NCBI GenBank assembly: GCA_900764925.1
Contig: CAAFPW010000067.1
Span: 8,813 to 72,812, forward strand
DNA length: 64,000 nucleotides
Direction of reading: 5' to 3'
DNA from: Fusobacteriaceae bacterium
GTDB lineage: Bacteria > Fusobacteriota > Fusobacteriia > Fusobacteriales > Fusobacteriaceae
The translations under genes were made by a program, and so were the position numbers. Shown here one piece after another: positions 8,195-17,465 of the stretch (its first letter is position 1; the number at the start of each line of letters is the position of its first letter). The notes beneath the pieces were generated by a model that worked only from the letters and a program-made list of their open reading frames with translations, had not been told where the DNA came from and searched no databases.

Positions 8195-9079
8195 ATGAAG
8201 ATAGCAGAACTTTTTACTAAAAAACAACCAACAATATCATTTGAGGTGTTTCCACCTAATAGTGTATATACGTTAGAACAGGTTTATTCTGCAATAGATG
8301 AATTAGCTATTTTAAAACCAGATTTTATGAGTGTAACTTATGGAGCAGGAGGAAGCACTAGAGGAAATAGTGTAAATATTGCTTCAAAGATAAAAAATAT
8401 AAATGGAATAGAAGCTTTAGCTCATCTCACTTGTATAGGAGCTAAAAGAGATGAGATAGATAGAATATTAGAGGAACTAAAAGCAAATAATATTGAAAAT
8501 GTATTAGCATTGAGAGGAGATCAACCTCGTGATAGAAGTATAGAGAGTGGAGATTTTTTATATGCCAGTGATCTAGTAAAGCATATAAAGGCTAAGGAAA
8601 ATTTTTCAATAGGGGGAGCGTTTTATCCAGAGGGGCATCAGGAAACTAATGATCTTTTAGATCTTTTTAATTTGAAGACGAAGGTAGATAGTGGAACAGA
8701 TTTTTTAATTTCACAAATATTTTTTGAAAATGAAAAATATTATGAGTTTAAAGAGAAAATAAAAAAATTAAATATTGATATACCATTAGTAGCTGGAATA
8801 ATGCCAATAACTAATGGAAAGCAGATAAGAAAAATAACATCTATGTGTGGGTGTAGCATACCAGAGAAATTAAAAAAGATATTGGATAGATATGAGGATA
8901 ATCCTAAAGCTATGAGAGAGGCTGGAATAGCTTATGCTATGGAACAGATAATAGAACTTATTTCTGAAGATGTAGCTGGAATACATATATATACTATGAA
9001 TAGAGTCGAAGCATCAAAAAAAATAATGGAAAATATTGGGACAATTTTAAGAAAGAGAGATGAGAATAGTGAGTTTTAA
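8195..9079 (+). CDS. metF: Methylenetetrahydrofolate reductase
   Basis: A 294-residue MetF, normal length. It shows the family landmarks ISFEVFPP near the start, SVTYGAGGSTRGNS, LTCIGA, and ALRGDQPRD. The enzyme uses FAD to reduce 5,10-methylene-THF to 5-methyl-THF, the methyl donor for methionine synthase. It begins at an ATG behind AGGAGGG, directly after the riboswitch terminator, and its end overlaps the start of metH by 20 bases, so the two are translated together. Control is by the SAM-I leader. Confidence 0.97.
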   Translation: MKIAELFTKKQPTISFEVFPPNSVYTLEQVYSAIDELAILKPDFMSVTYGAGGSTRGNSVNIASKIKNINGIEALAHLTCIGAKRDEIDRILEELKANNIENVLALRGDQPRDRSIESGDFLYASDLVKHIKAKENFSIGGAFYPEGHQETNDLLDLFNLKTKVDSGTDFLISQIFFENEKYYEFKEKIKKLNIDIPLVAGIMPITNGKQIRKITSMCGCSIPEKLKKILDRYEDNPKAMREAGIAYAMEQIIELISEDVAGIHIYTMNRVEASKKIMENIGTILRKRDENSEF

Positions 9080-12000
9080 AGAGGAATTAAAAAAGAGAAT
9101 ACTAGTATTAGATGGAGCTATGGGAACAGCTATTCAAAGCTACAATCTAACTTTAGAAGATTTTTGTGGAAAAAAAGGTTGTAATGAAATCTTAAGTATA
9201 AGTAGACCAGATATTGTAAAAGATATACATAAAAAATATATGGAAGCAGGGGCTGATATCCTAGAAACTAACTCCTTTAACTGTAACCGTGTCTCTTTAG
9301 AAGAGTATGGGATAGCTGATAGAGTTTACGAGTTGTGTAAAGAGAGTGCTAAATTAGCTAAAGAAGTAGCAAAGAGTAGCGAGAAAAAAGTGTATGTAGC
9401 TGGATCTATTGGACCTACAAGTAAAACACTCACTATTCCTAGTGGAAAAAATCCATATGATAGAGCTTTAGATTTTGATACTTTGAAAGAGATATATAAG
9501 GAACAGATAGAGGGACTTATAGATGGTGGAGTAGAAATTTTACTTATAGAGACAATTTTTGATGGACTCAATGCAAAGTGTGCTGTAATTAGTGCAGAAG
9601 AAGTTATGCAAGAAAAGGGGATAGAACTTCCTATTATGATTTCAGCTACTGTAAATAGAGAGGGGAAGATATTTACAGGTCAGAGTATAGAGTCGTTAAT
9701 AGTAGCTTTAGATAGAGAGTCTATTATTTCCTATGGTTTTAACTGTTCCTTTGGAGCTAAAGAGTTGATACCTCTTGCTCAGAAACTAGGAAAGTTTACT
9801 AAGAAAGCTATATCTCTATATCCAAATGCTGGACTTCCAAATGAAAATGGAGAGTATGATGAAACACCAGAGATAACAGCTGGATATTTGAAAGAATTAG
9901 TAGATAAAAAGGAGATAAACATCTTAGGAGGATGTTGTGGAACTACTTTTAAACATATTGAGAAGATAGCAGAACTTGTAAAAGGAAGAGAGCCTAGAGA
10001 GATAGAGACAGACTTTAAATTAAAAGGGTATCTTTCAGGAAATGAGGTATATGATTTTAAGGAGAAGTTTACACCTGTTGGAGAGAGAAATAATGTAGCA
10101 GGTTCAAAAATTTTTAAAAATTTAATTGTGGATAAAAATTATGTTAAGGCTTTAGAGATTACAAGAAAAGAGATAGTAAACGGAGCTAAGGTAATCGATG
10201 TAAATATGGATGATGGACTTTTAGATTCTCAAGTGGAGATGGAGAGATTTTTAAGAGTTATTCAAAATGATAGAGAGGTATCAAAATATCCAATAATGAT
10301 TGATTCTTCTGATTTTGATGTGATAGAGAGAGGACTTAAAAATATTGCTGGAAAACCTGTAGTCAATTCAATCTCTTTGAAAGAGGGAGAAGATGAGTTC
10401 ATAAGAAAGGCTAAGCTTATAAAAAAATACAATGCTACTTTAATAGTTATGGCTTTTGATGAAAAGGGACAGGGTGTTTCCTATGAGAGAAAGATTGAGA
10501 TATGCAAAAGAGCTTATGGGATTTTAAAAGATATTGGATATGAAGATAGTGATATCATCTTTGACTTAAATATTTTAACTGTTGGAACAGGAATGGAAAA
10601 TGATAGATATAATGGATTAAATTATTTGAAAGCTTGTGAATGGATTAGAAATAATTTTAAAAATGTGGGAGTAATTGGTGGCTTGAGTAATCTATCCTTT
10701 GCTTTTAGAGGGAATAATCCGTTGAGAGCAGGGATTCATCAAATATTTTTAGAAGAGGGAAAAAGAAGAGGTTTAAATTTTGCTATCTTAAATCCTGGAG
10801 AGAAAACACCAGAACTTACTATTGAAAATAGAGAGAGTATAAGAGGATTGATCTTAGGAGAAGAGGGAAGCTTAGAAAAGATTTTAACTCTTCAGTTAGA
10901 AAATAAAAAGGAAGAAGCCATAATTGTTGAGGAATTAAGCTTAGAAGAGAGAATAAAAAGAGCCCTTATAATTGGAGGAACACCAGATTTTGAAAAAGAT
11001 ATAGAGGAAGCTTTAAAAGTTTTTTCACCTTTAGATATAATTCAAAATATTCTTATGGTAGGAATGAGAAAACTAGGAGAACTTTTTGAAAAAGGAGAGG
11101 TGTATCTACCACAACTTATCCGTTCAGCTGAGATTATGAACAGGGCAGTTGATATAATAACTCCATATCTTGAGAGAGATGAAAAGGTAGAGAGTAAGGG
11201 GAAAATTGTTATGGCAACAGTAGAAGGGGATGTACATGATATTGGAAAAAATATTGTAGGAACTGTCTTAAAATGTAATGGTTATGAGATAATAGATTTG
11301 GGAGTTATGGTATCTAAAGAGAAAATTCTTCAAGCCGTAAAAGAAAATAGTGCTAATATAGTGACTTTAAGTGGACTGATTAGTCCATCACTTAAAGAGA
11401 TGGAGAGAGTCTTGAAATATTTTCAAGAGAGTGAGATGAATACTCCTATATTAATAGCTGGAGCTACTACATCTCCTCTTCATACAGCATTGAAGTTAGA
11501 GCCTTTTTATGTAGGAAAAACTTTACATGTACAGGAAGCTGTGGATACTTTGCAAGCTATAAATAAACTTTGCTTTCAAGAGAAAGAGAGTTTTTTAAAA
11601 GAGAGAACAGAGGAACTATATAATTTAAGAAGATTATATAATGAAAGTAAAAGAGAGACTAAGGAAGAGAGTGTAGATTGTACTTCCCAAACAATTGTTC
11701 CTAAGGAGATAGGAGATAGATATCTAGAGATTGACTTAAAAGACTTAGAGAGCTATATAAACTTTGATATTCTTTTACATAATTTAAAGATTAAAGGAAG
11801 TTCACAGGAGGAAAAAGTCAGAGAAGAGGTAGAATCAATACTTTTTGAGATGAAGCAAAGAGGAAATAAAGTAAAGGCTGTATATGGAATTTATCCAAGT
11901 GAAAAAATAGAAAATCAATTAAAAATAGTTGGAGAAAGTATAGGGGAAGAGGGAGATTTTATCTACAATTTTGTTAATGAGAAAGATTTTGTTGGAGCTT

Positions 12001-12317
12001 TTGCAGTTTCATATATGAGTGATATATTTAGAGAAAAAGAGTATTTGAAAATTTTAGAGGAACTTTTAAATACAAGAATAGTGGAGGCAGGAGCGGAGTA
12101 TTTACAGGATTATATAAATAATAGTATATGGAAGATAAATATAAGACCTGCGATAGGATATCCAACAATACCAGATCACTCTTTAAAAGAAAAGGTTATG
12201 AGAATATTAAAAGGAGAAAGAACAGGAATAAAACTTACTCAAAACTATGCAATGTTACCACTTAGTAGCGTGTGTGGATTGTATTTTGCTAACCCTAAAA
12301 GTTATTATAAGGGGTAA
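9060..12317 (+). CDS. metH: Cobalamin-dependent methionine synthase
   Basis: A 1085-residue MetH with all modules: homocysteine-binding barrel (about 1-305, zinc ligands C229, C292, C293), pterin-binding barrel (about 320-610), cobalamin cap and binding domain with DVHDIG (724-729; H726 is the lower axial ligand), and a C-terminal AdoMet-dependent reactivation domain (about 890-1085) with RPAIGYP and PDHS. E. coli MetH is about 1227 residues; the shortening is mainly in the reactivation domain and linkers, but its motifs remain. It transfers methyl from 5-methyl-THF to homocysteine via cob(I)alamin. The ATG lies inside metF. Confidence 0.97.
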   Translation: MRIVSFKEELKKRILVLDGAMGTAIQSYNLTLEDFCGKKGCNEILSISRPDIVKDIHKKYMEAGADILETNSFNCNRVSLEEYGIADRVYELCKESAKLAKEVAKSSEKKVYVAGSIGPTSKTLTIPSGKNPYDRALDFDTLKEIYKEQIEGLIDGGVEILLIETIFDGLNAKCAVISAEEVMQEKGIELPIMISATVNREGKIFTGQSIESLIVALDRESIISYGFNCSFGAKELIPLAQKLGKFTKKAISLYPNAGLPNENGEYDETPEITAGYLKELVDKKEINILGGCCGTTFKHIEKIAELVKGREPREIETDFKLKGYLSGNEVYDFKEKFTPVGERNNVAGSKIFKNLIVDKNYVKALEITRKEIVNGAKVIDVNMDDGLLDSQVEMERFLRVIQNDREVSKYPIMIDSSDFDVIERGLKNIAGKPVVNSISLKEGEDEFIRKAKLIKKYNATLIVMAFDEKGQGVSYERKIEICKRAYGILKDIGYEDSDIIFDLNILTVGTGMENDRYNGLNYLKACEWIRNNFKNVGVIGGLSNLSFAFRGNNPLRAGIHQIFLEEGKRRGLNFAILNPGEKTPELTIENRESIRGLILGEEGSLEKILTLQLENKKEEAIIVEELSLEERIKRALIIGGTPDFEKDIEEALKVFSPLDIIQNILMVGMRKLGELFEKGEVYLPQLIRSAEIMNRAVDIITPYLERDEKVESKGKIVMATVEGDVHDIGKNIVGTVLKCNGYEIIDLGVMVSKEKILQAVKENSANIVTLSGLISPSLKEMERVLKYFQESEMNTPILIAGATTSPLHTALKLEPFYVGKTLHVQEAVDTLQAINKLCFQEKESFLKERTEELYNLRRLYNESKRETKEESVDCTSQTIVPKEIGDRYLEIDLKDLESYINFDILLHNLKIKGSSQEEKVREEVESILFEMKQRGNKVKAVYGIYPSEKIENQLKIVGESIGEEGDFIYNFVNEKDFVGAFAVSYMSDIFREKEYLKILEELLNTRIVEAGAEYLQDYINNSIWKINIRPAIGYPTIPDHSLKEKVMRILKGERTGIKLTQNYAMLPLSSVCGLYFANPKSYYKG

Positions 12318-12411
12318 AATAACTTATTTTTGTAACAAAAATGTCATATAGCAGTGCTAAAATTAAAACATACTAAATCTTTCCCCAAGATATTTTATAT
12401 AGATATAACAC

Positions 12412-12446
12412 TAAAAAAGGACTTGCATTTGCAAGCCCTTTTTTAG
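12412..12446 (+). terminator. Intrinsic terminator after metH
   Basis: Hairpin AAAAAAGG-CTTGCA / TGCAAG-CCTTTTTT with one internal mismatch and a terminal T-run. Confidence 0.8.
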
Positions 12447-12558
12447 TCTATGATTATTATGAATAAAATATGAATAAAAAAAGAAAAAAAAATAATAAAA
12501 ATACAATTAAACCTCATAAAAATATCAACACCTTAGTATATATTAAAGACATAAGCAA

Positions 12559-12586
12559 AATTATAAGTGTGCTAATCCTTATAATT
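12559..12586 (+). repeat. Inverted repeat in the porin leader (1)
   Basis: Perfect 9-bp arms AATTATAAG (12559-12567) and CTTATAATT (12578-12586) with a 10-base loop. It could be an operator or an RNA hairpin in the long porin leader. Confidence 0.5.
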
Positions 12587-12604
12587 ATCTTAACCCAATT
12601 TTTA

Positions 12605-12650
12605 AGATGATAGTCAAATATTCTCCCAAACATTATTCTGATTATCATCT
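12605..12650 (+). repeat. Inverted repeat in the porin leader (2)
   Basis: Arms AGATGATAGTC (12605-12615) and GATTATCATCT (12640-12650) pair at 10 of 11 positions, with G-T at the remaining one; the loop is 24 bases. A possible 5'-UTR structure. Confidence 0.45.
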
Positions 12651-12660
12651 CAATGTTAAT

Positions 12661-12675
12661 AACTGCTTTGCAGTT
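12661..12675 (+). repeat. Inverted repeat in the porin leader (3)
   Basis: AACTGC-TTT-GCAGTT, a tight 6-bp hairpin ending about 15 bases before the porin ribosome site (AGGGGG at about 12691). Confidence 0.45.
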
Positions 12676-12704
12676 TATATAAATAAATACTAGGGGGTAT
12701 TTTT

Positions 12705-13844
12705 ATGAAAAAATCAATGTTATTAGTAGGTGCGTTTTTAGCAGTTGCAGCTATGGCACAAGCAAAAGAAGTTGTACCAGCTCCAGTAGTAGTAGAAGAA
12801 GCTCCAGTACAAATCGTAGAAAAAGAAGTTATTGTCTACAGAGACAAAGAAGAAGGATTTAGACCAAATGGTTACGTAGATTTACAATACAGATACTATG
12901 GAGATACTGAAGGAAATGGAGATGGAACATCAGTAGATAGATGGAATAAAAATAATAATTATTCTAGAATTCAATTCCAAGGTAATATCAACATGACAGA
13001 AAAACAAAATTTAGAATGGAGAATTAGAGGATATAATTCTTTAGACCAAGAGTCAGATGTAGCAGGAAGTAAAGCTAATGGAACAGAAACAAGATTAAGA
13101 TATTTCTATGATCATGGATATTTAGGAGATTCAAAAATTGATTTAACATCAAGACTTCATTACCAAAATAATGCTGATGATGATTATCAAACTGTACAAT
13201 ATCAAGCAAGATTTGATTTTGCTGAATACATGTTTAATAATGATGTAATTAAAACTGATTATTTTGTATTAGCTCCAAAATATGGATATGCTTGGGGAGA
13301 TGACAATAGTTCAGACTATGATAATCAACTAGGAGTAGATTTATATACTTGGCATACATTACCATGGAATTTCTCAGTTGAATTTAACTTATATACTACT
13401 CAACATTTCTATGGACAAGATCACTACTTTGATGGAATGAGAGATAAAGATGATAAAGAGTTTGGAATAGACATGGAATTATATATCTACAATACAACTA
13501 ACCTTTATACAAATGGAAGATTCTCACTTGACTTTGGATTTGAAGGAGGTTATGATGATTATAACTGGTCAAATAAAGAGCAATGGGGAACTAAGATAAA
13601 TGCGACTGGAAGACCAGTATACGAAAGTGATGGAACAACAGAAATAACTGCTGGAACAGATGATACTAACTATGAATTATACGCATTACCATATATTCAA
13701 GCTAACTATGCTGTAAGTGATAATATGACTTTATATGCAGCTATTGGTGCAGAGTATAGAGACTGGGCAGTAAATAATGGACATTCAGCTTCTCACTGGA
13801 GATGGCAACCAACTGCTTGGGCAGGATTTAAAACTACATTCTAA
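12705..13844 (+). CDS. fomA: FomA-family outer-membrane porin
   Basis: A 379-residue exported protein. Signal peptide MKKSMLLVGAFLAVAAMAQA is followed by KEVVPAPVVVEEAP, VIVYRDKEEGFRPNGYVDLQ and a chain of alternating aromatic and polar strands, ending in TF with a C-terminal aromatic residue as in beta-barrel proteins. This matches the FomA major porin of fusobacteria. It forms a channel for small solutes in the outer membrane. Codon use is strongly biased (ACT/CCA/GGA), consistent with high expression. The leader is long and structured. Fusobacteria carry several FomA paralogues, so the symbol marks the family rather than strict orthology. Confidence 0.9.
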   Translation: MKKSMLLVGAFLAVAAMAQAKEVVPAPVVVEEAPVQIVEKEVIVYRDKEEGFRPNGYVDLQYRYYGDTEGNGDGTSVDRWNKNNNYSRIQFQGNINMTEKQNLEWRIRGYNSLDQESDVAGSKANGTETRLRYFYDHGYLGDSKIDLTSRLHYQNNADDDYQTVQYQARFDFAEYMFNNDVIKTDYFVLAPKYGYAWGDDNSSDYDNQLGVDLYTWHTLPWNFSVEFNLYTTQHFYGQDHYFDGMRDKDDKEFGIDMELYIYNTTNLYTNGRFSLDFGFEGGYDDYNWSNKEQWGTKINATGRPVYESDGTTEITAGTDDTNYELYALPYIQANYAVSDNMTLYAAIGAEYRDWAVNNGHSASHWRWQPTAWAGFKTTF

Positions 13845-13884
13845 TATTTAAAAGTAGAAATAAACATATAAAAACTTATCTCAT

Positions 13885-13918
13885 AAAAAAGCCTTGACAA
13901 TTTTGTTGGGGCTTTTTT
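13885..13918 (+). terminator. Intrinsic terminator after the porin gene
   Basis: AAAAAAGCC pairs with GGCTTTTTT around a TTGACAATTTTGTTG loop, ending in T-run. Confidence 0.85.
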
Positions 13919-14050
13919 CTTTACAATAAAAGTGTTTTTTCAGTGTTGAAAATTTCATAAAAAATAGCTATAAAAACAAATTTTAAATATAAAACTAATA
14001 TCATCTTAGAATAGAATATATCCATATAAATAAAATTAGGAGGTATTTCT

Positions 14051-14371
14051 ATGAAAAAGGTATTGATGTTTGGAGTTTTTTTAGGTGTTATAGCTTCTAT
14101 ACAAGCAAAAGAGATTTCAACTATTCCAATAGAGGTAGAAAGAAATATAAATAAATTTTATCAAGGAGCTGACTTTTCACAGAAAAATCAGCATATAAAT
14201 ATGCAAAGAAAAGCTTATTTAGAGATGGTAAATTATATAGAAGAGGCTAATATTCCATTAGAAGAAAAAGAGGGAATATTGAAAAATGTTGAGTCTATGT
14301 ATCCTAATAACTATATAATGCAAAAGAAAGAAGCTATAAATAGAGTGGATCATGTTAAGAGTTTAATGTAA
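14051..14371 (+). CDS. Small exported protein of unknown function
   Basis: A 106-residue protein with a signal peptide, MKKVLMFGVFLGVIASIQA, and a mature part of about 86 charged, mostly helical residues with no cysteines. I recognise no family; it does not look like FadA. The ribosome-site region (TAGGAGGTATTTCT) and the signal peptide, ending AKE, are close to those of the porin gene just upstream, which suggests a shared envelope role or common origin of the leader. It has its own spacing (206 bases) and terminator, so it is probably a separate unit. Location is likely periplasm. Confidence 0.75.
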   Translation: MKKVLMFGVFLGVIASIQAKEISTIPIEVERNINKFYQGADFSQKNQHINMQRKAYLEMVNYIEEANIPLEEKEGILKNVESMYPNNYIMQKKEAINRVDHVKSLM

Positions 14372-14382
14372 AAATATAAAAT

Positions 14383-14414
14383 AAAGGGGTGTATATAAAA
14401 CACTCCTTTTTATA
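14383..14414. terminator. Intrinsic terminator between converging genes
   Basis: AAAGGGGTGT (14383-14392) pairs with ACACTCCTTT (14400-14409), one G-T pair, then T-rich. It can also serve the converging channel gene. Confidence 0.75.
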
Positions 14415-14423
14415 TTGCTAAAG

Positions 14424-15161
14424 TTATTTATTTTTAGAATTAAAAATACCAGAACTTATAACAAGACTAAGAATAACATTTGTTAATATTATTCCAGTAA
14501 TAACCTCTATTACAACAAGAAATTGTCCAAGAGTAGTAAGAGGATAGATATCTCCATAACCAATAGTTGTTATAGTAATAAAACTAAAATATATATGTTT
14601 AAAATAAAATTCAAATTCACCTAAATTTTTAGGGATATTATTGAAGATAGGAACATCACTAAAAAAGTTAATAACAGTATAAAGTAAACCAAAACTAACA
14701 GCTAAAGTAATATAGGTAGTGATAATAACAGTAATATCTCTAGGAACAACTTTTCTTTTTCTTGTAAAAAAATCAGTGAATACATATTTTAAGAGTATTA
14801 TATGTGAAATTATTAAAAGTAGTATATTGATAGATGATAGAAAATAGAAGAAATATTTCAGTTCTTTATCTACAGAAGAAAGATTTAAAGAGAAATTAAT
14901 TAATGGCACAAGAAGCAGATAATATAAAATTAAACAAGTAGATTTTAAAGGACCATCTTTAAAAAGAAAATTTTTCTGTTTTAGAAAAACAATTGGAAGA
15001 ATACCTAAAAATATTTTTATACTACTTAGAAATATTTGTGAAAGAGTTAATTTTATAGCTGTAAAATAAAGTGCTAATATAGAAAAAATTATAGATAAAA
15101 TAAAAGCATAGATAGATATTTTAAAAAAATAGTTTAGTTGTATTTTCATATAAATTCTCAT
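14424..15161 (-). CDS. Potassium channel family protein
   Basis: A 245-residue membrane protein with about six hydrophobic segments. Near the C-terminus a pore loop carries the selectivity filter TTIGYGD followed by a last transmembrane helix (LGQFLVVIEVITGIILTNVI). This is the 2TM pore module of K+ channels preceded by extra helices. No cytoplasmic RCK or cyclic-nucleotide domain is present, and I see no clear arginine ladder for voltage sensing. It probably passes K+ across the inner membrane. The ATG at 15161 has GGGAG upstream. It is divergent from the two-component genes. Confidence 0.85.
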   Translation of the reverse strand: MRIYMKIQLNYFFKISIYAFILSIIFSILALYFTAIKLTLSQIFLSSIKIFLGILPIVFLKQKNFLFKDGPLKSTCLILYYLLLVPLINFSLNLSSVDKELKYFFYFLSSINILLLIISHIILLKYVFTDFFTRKRKVVPRDITVIITTYITLAVSFGLLYTVINFFSDVPIFNNIPKNLGEFEFYFKHIYFSFITITTIGYGDIYPLTTLGQFLVVIEVITGIILTNVILSLVISSGIFNSKNK

Positions 15162-15237
15162 ATTAAAACTCCCTTTTTCCCTAGATAACTTTATTATAGC
15201 ATATAAATATAAAAATTAATAAAAAATAATGAAACAC

Positions 15238-15266
15238 TAGACAGAAAAAGTGTAATAAAATATAAT
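15238..15266 (+). promoter_or_regulatory. Promoter of the two-component operon
   Basis: TAGACA (15238-15243), 17-base spacer, TATAAT (15261-15266). It gives a leader of about 80 bases before the response regulator ATG, and shows that the longer open frame from 15268 cannot be the translated start. Confidence 0.75.
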
Positions 15267-15354
15267 AGTGGTATCAATAGTTATTCATATTTTGTTCACA
15301 TTCATCATATATACTAGGACAGTGAATATGGAGATTGAATTTTTGGAGGTTGAA

Positions 15355-16011
15355 ATGAAAAAAATACTAATTGTTGATGATGAAGAACAGATAAGAAATA
15401 TTTTAAGAATGTATTTGGTGAGAGATGGATATGAGGTAAGTGAAGCAGAAGATGGAGAAAAGGGAATGAAACTTTTCTATGAGAAGCCTTTTGATTTAGT
15501 AATTTTAGATGTTATGTTACCTAAAAAAGATGGGTGGAGTATTTTAAGAGAGATAAAAAAGTATACTGAAACACCAGTGATAATGCTAACTGCTAGAGAT
15601 GATAGTGAAGATGAGGTTTTTGGTTTTGAGATGGGAGCAGATGATTATATCACAAAACCGTTTAATAATAAAGTGCTTTTAGCTAGAATAAAGGCTCTCT
15701 TAAAGAAAACTAATTCAATGGTAGAATCAATAATAGAGATAGGAGACTTAACAATTAATGATACTTCACATAGTGTTAGTAATTCTAAAGGAGAGATAGA
15801 ATTAGCTCCTAAAGAGTATGACCTATTAGTATATCTTGTAAAAAATAATAAAATTGCATTAAGTAGAGAAAAACTTTTAAATGAGGTTTGGGGATATGAT
15901 TTTTTAGGAGATGATCGAACGATAGATACTCATATAAAAAATTTGAGGAAAAAAATTGGAAAAAATGCAATAAAAACAGTTAGAGGAATAGGGTATAAAT
16001 TGGATTTATAA
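15355..16011 (+). CDS. OmpR/PhoB-family response regulator
   Basis: A 218-residue regulator with a receiver domain (acidic pair D8-D9, phosphorylated D52 in VILDVMLP, K101 in TKPF) and a C-terminal winged-helix DNA-binding domain (GYDFLGDDRTIDTHI, VRGIGYKL). I place the start at 15355 because TTGGAGGT lies just upstream; the extended frame overlaps the promoter. It is followed 13 bases later by its histidine kinase. Target genes are unknown; the neighbouring efflux genes and the K+ channel are candidates by position only. Confidence 0.93.
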   Translation: MKKILIVDDEEQIRNILRMYLVRDGYEVSEAEDGEKGMKLFYEKPFDLVILDVMLPKKDGWSILREIKKYTETPVIMLTARDDSEDEVFGFEMGADDYITKPFNNKVLLARIKALLKKTNSMVESIIEIGDLTINDTSHSVSNSKGEIELAPKEYDLLVYLVKNNKIALSREKLLNEVWGYDFLGDDRTIDTHIKNLRKKIGKNAIKTVRGIGYKLDL

Positions 16012-16024
16012 ATTAGGAGTTAGA

Positions 16025-17407
16025 ATGAAAAGAGTATTTTATAAGATATTTTTTGCTTTTTTAATGTGTTCATATATTCCATTAATGGCGATATTTGTGA
16101 TGAATTATCTCTATACAACTAGATATTTAGAAAATGATACTAAAAATAAGATGGTAGAATTGGTAAATATTGTAGATGTAGATCAATTAAAATTAAAACA
16201 AAAATATGATGAAAAATCTGGAGCATATTTTAGGTATATGAATATGGAGGAACAGAGTGAACTAAATTCCCTTTTTAAACTTTTTAATAAGTTAGAAGTG
16301 AAAACAGATATTAGAAATATACCAGTAGGAGATTATGTTGTTAAAGAGATAAAACTTTCAAGAATAACGAATCACTTTTATTTAATAAAAAAGATTTCAG
16401 AAAAAGAGGTTATTACTGTAACAACTGAAATTATAAATCCAAAGTTAATTAAAGAAGTGATACTTAAGTTTTACAAGACATATTCCTTAATAGCACTACC
16501 ATTAATATTTTTAGTAACTTATAAACTATCTCAAAAATTTGCTAAACCAATTGAAACTTTAGAAAAAATTTCAACACAGATTTCTAATTCAAATTTTACA
16601 GAAACAGTAGATATAAAATCTAAAAACGAATTAGAAAGTTTAGGAAATAATATCAATAAGATGGCAAAGCAATTACAAAATAATATAGAGGAATTAAGAG
16701 TTTTAAATGAGAGATTAAAAAAAGAGTTAAAAGAGAAAGAAAACTTATTAGAAACAGAAAAGAATTTTATGAGAGCTATAGGACATGAGTTAAAAACTCC
16801 AGTAGCTATAATAACAGGATATATAGAGGCACTTCAAGATGAGATGATAGAAGAGAAGGATATAAAGAAAACCTATGAAATTATATACAGTGAAGGAATG
16901 TCTATAAGTAAGTTGGTAAAAGATATAAATGACTATCTAAAATTAGAATTTCATCATGGAGATCCAATTTTTGAGAGTACAAATATAAAAGATTTGATAG
17001 AGGGGTCTTTAGAAAAATATTATTTAGATATAGTACAAAGAGAGATAAAATTAAATAAATTTTATGAAGATATTGAGATAAAAACAGATACTAAATTATT
17101 AGGAATAGTTTTAAATAATTTGCTAACTAATGCTCTTACATATGTTGATGAGAGGAAAGAGATAAATATAGAGTTGACTAAGAGTGAGTTAAAAATATCC
17201 AATAGTTCAGAATACATATCTAAAGAAACTTTTGAAAAGATATTCAATCCATTTTATAAGATAGATAAGTCAAGAAATAGGAAATATGGAGGAACTGGTT
17301 TAGGATTATCCATAGTAAAAAATCTTTTGGAAGTTTTAAGATTTGAATATAGTTTTACCTATGATGAAAATAGAAAATTTGCTGTTTTTACAATAAAATT
17401 TTTATAA
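16025..17407 (+). CDS. Sensor histidine kinase
   Basis: A 460-residue inner-membrane kinase: transmembrane helix about 7-28, an extracytoplasmic domain about 30-150, second helix about 152-168, HAMP about 170-223, a coiled segment, the H-box with H254 in IGHELKTP, and the ATPase domain with N box (LNNLLTNAL) and the G box (GGTGLGLSIV). The sensor domain has no motif I recognise. It pairs with the response regulator just upstream. Confidence 0.93.
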   Translation: MKRVFYKIFFAFLMCSYIPLMAIFVMNYLYTTRYLENDTKNKMVELVNIVDVDQLKLKQKYDEKSGAYFRYMNMEEQSELNSLFKLFNKLEVKTDIRNIPVGDYVVKEIKLSRITNHFYLIKKISEKEVITVTTEIINPKLIKEVILKFYKTYSLIALPLIFLVTYKLSQKFAKPIETLEKISTQISNSNFTETVDIKSKNELESLGNNINKMAKQLQNNIEELRVLNERLKKELKEKENLLETEKNFMRAIGHELKTPVAIITGYIEALQDEMIEEKDIKKTYEIIYSEGMSISKLVKDINDYLKLEFHHGDPIFESTNIKDLIEGSLEKYYLDIVQREIKLNKFYEDIEIKTDTKLLGIVLNNLLTNALTYVDERKEINIELTKSELKISNSSEYISKETFEKIFNPFYKIDKSRNRKYGGTGLGLSIVKNLLEVLRFEYSFTYDENRKFAVFTIKFL

Positions 17408-17414
17408 AAAAATA

Positions 17415-17445
17415 TTGACTCTCAAGTCACTTTATAGTTTATAAT
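17415..17445 (+). promoter_or_regulatory. Promoter and TetR-type operator of the efflux operon
   Basis: TTGACT (17415-17420) and TATAAT (17440-17445) with a 19-base spacer. The -35 box is part of an inverted repeat, TGACT-CTCA-AGTCA (17416-17429). Operators of the TTGACTnnnnAGTCAA kind are, from memory, common before TetR-regulated efflux operons, so autoregulation by the next gene is likely. Confidence 0.6.
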
Positions 17446-17465
17446 AGATTAGTTAAGATAAATAA

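Larger units (their letters stand above)
12318..12704 (+). other. Gene-free 387-base region: metH end and porin leader
   Basis: The region holds a short palindrome (12327-12341), the metH terminator (12412-12446), a very A-rich stretch (about 12465-12540), then three inverted repeats leading up to the porin ribosome site. No coding sequence is apparent. I could not identify a convincing -35/-10 pair for the porin. Confidence 0.7.

Noticed and set aside
12327..12341. Palindrome TTTTTGT-A-ACAAAAA after metH
   Set aside because: Too short and A/T-only in an AT-rich genome to claim an operator; the real terminator is further on.
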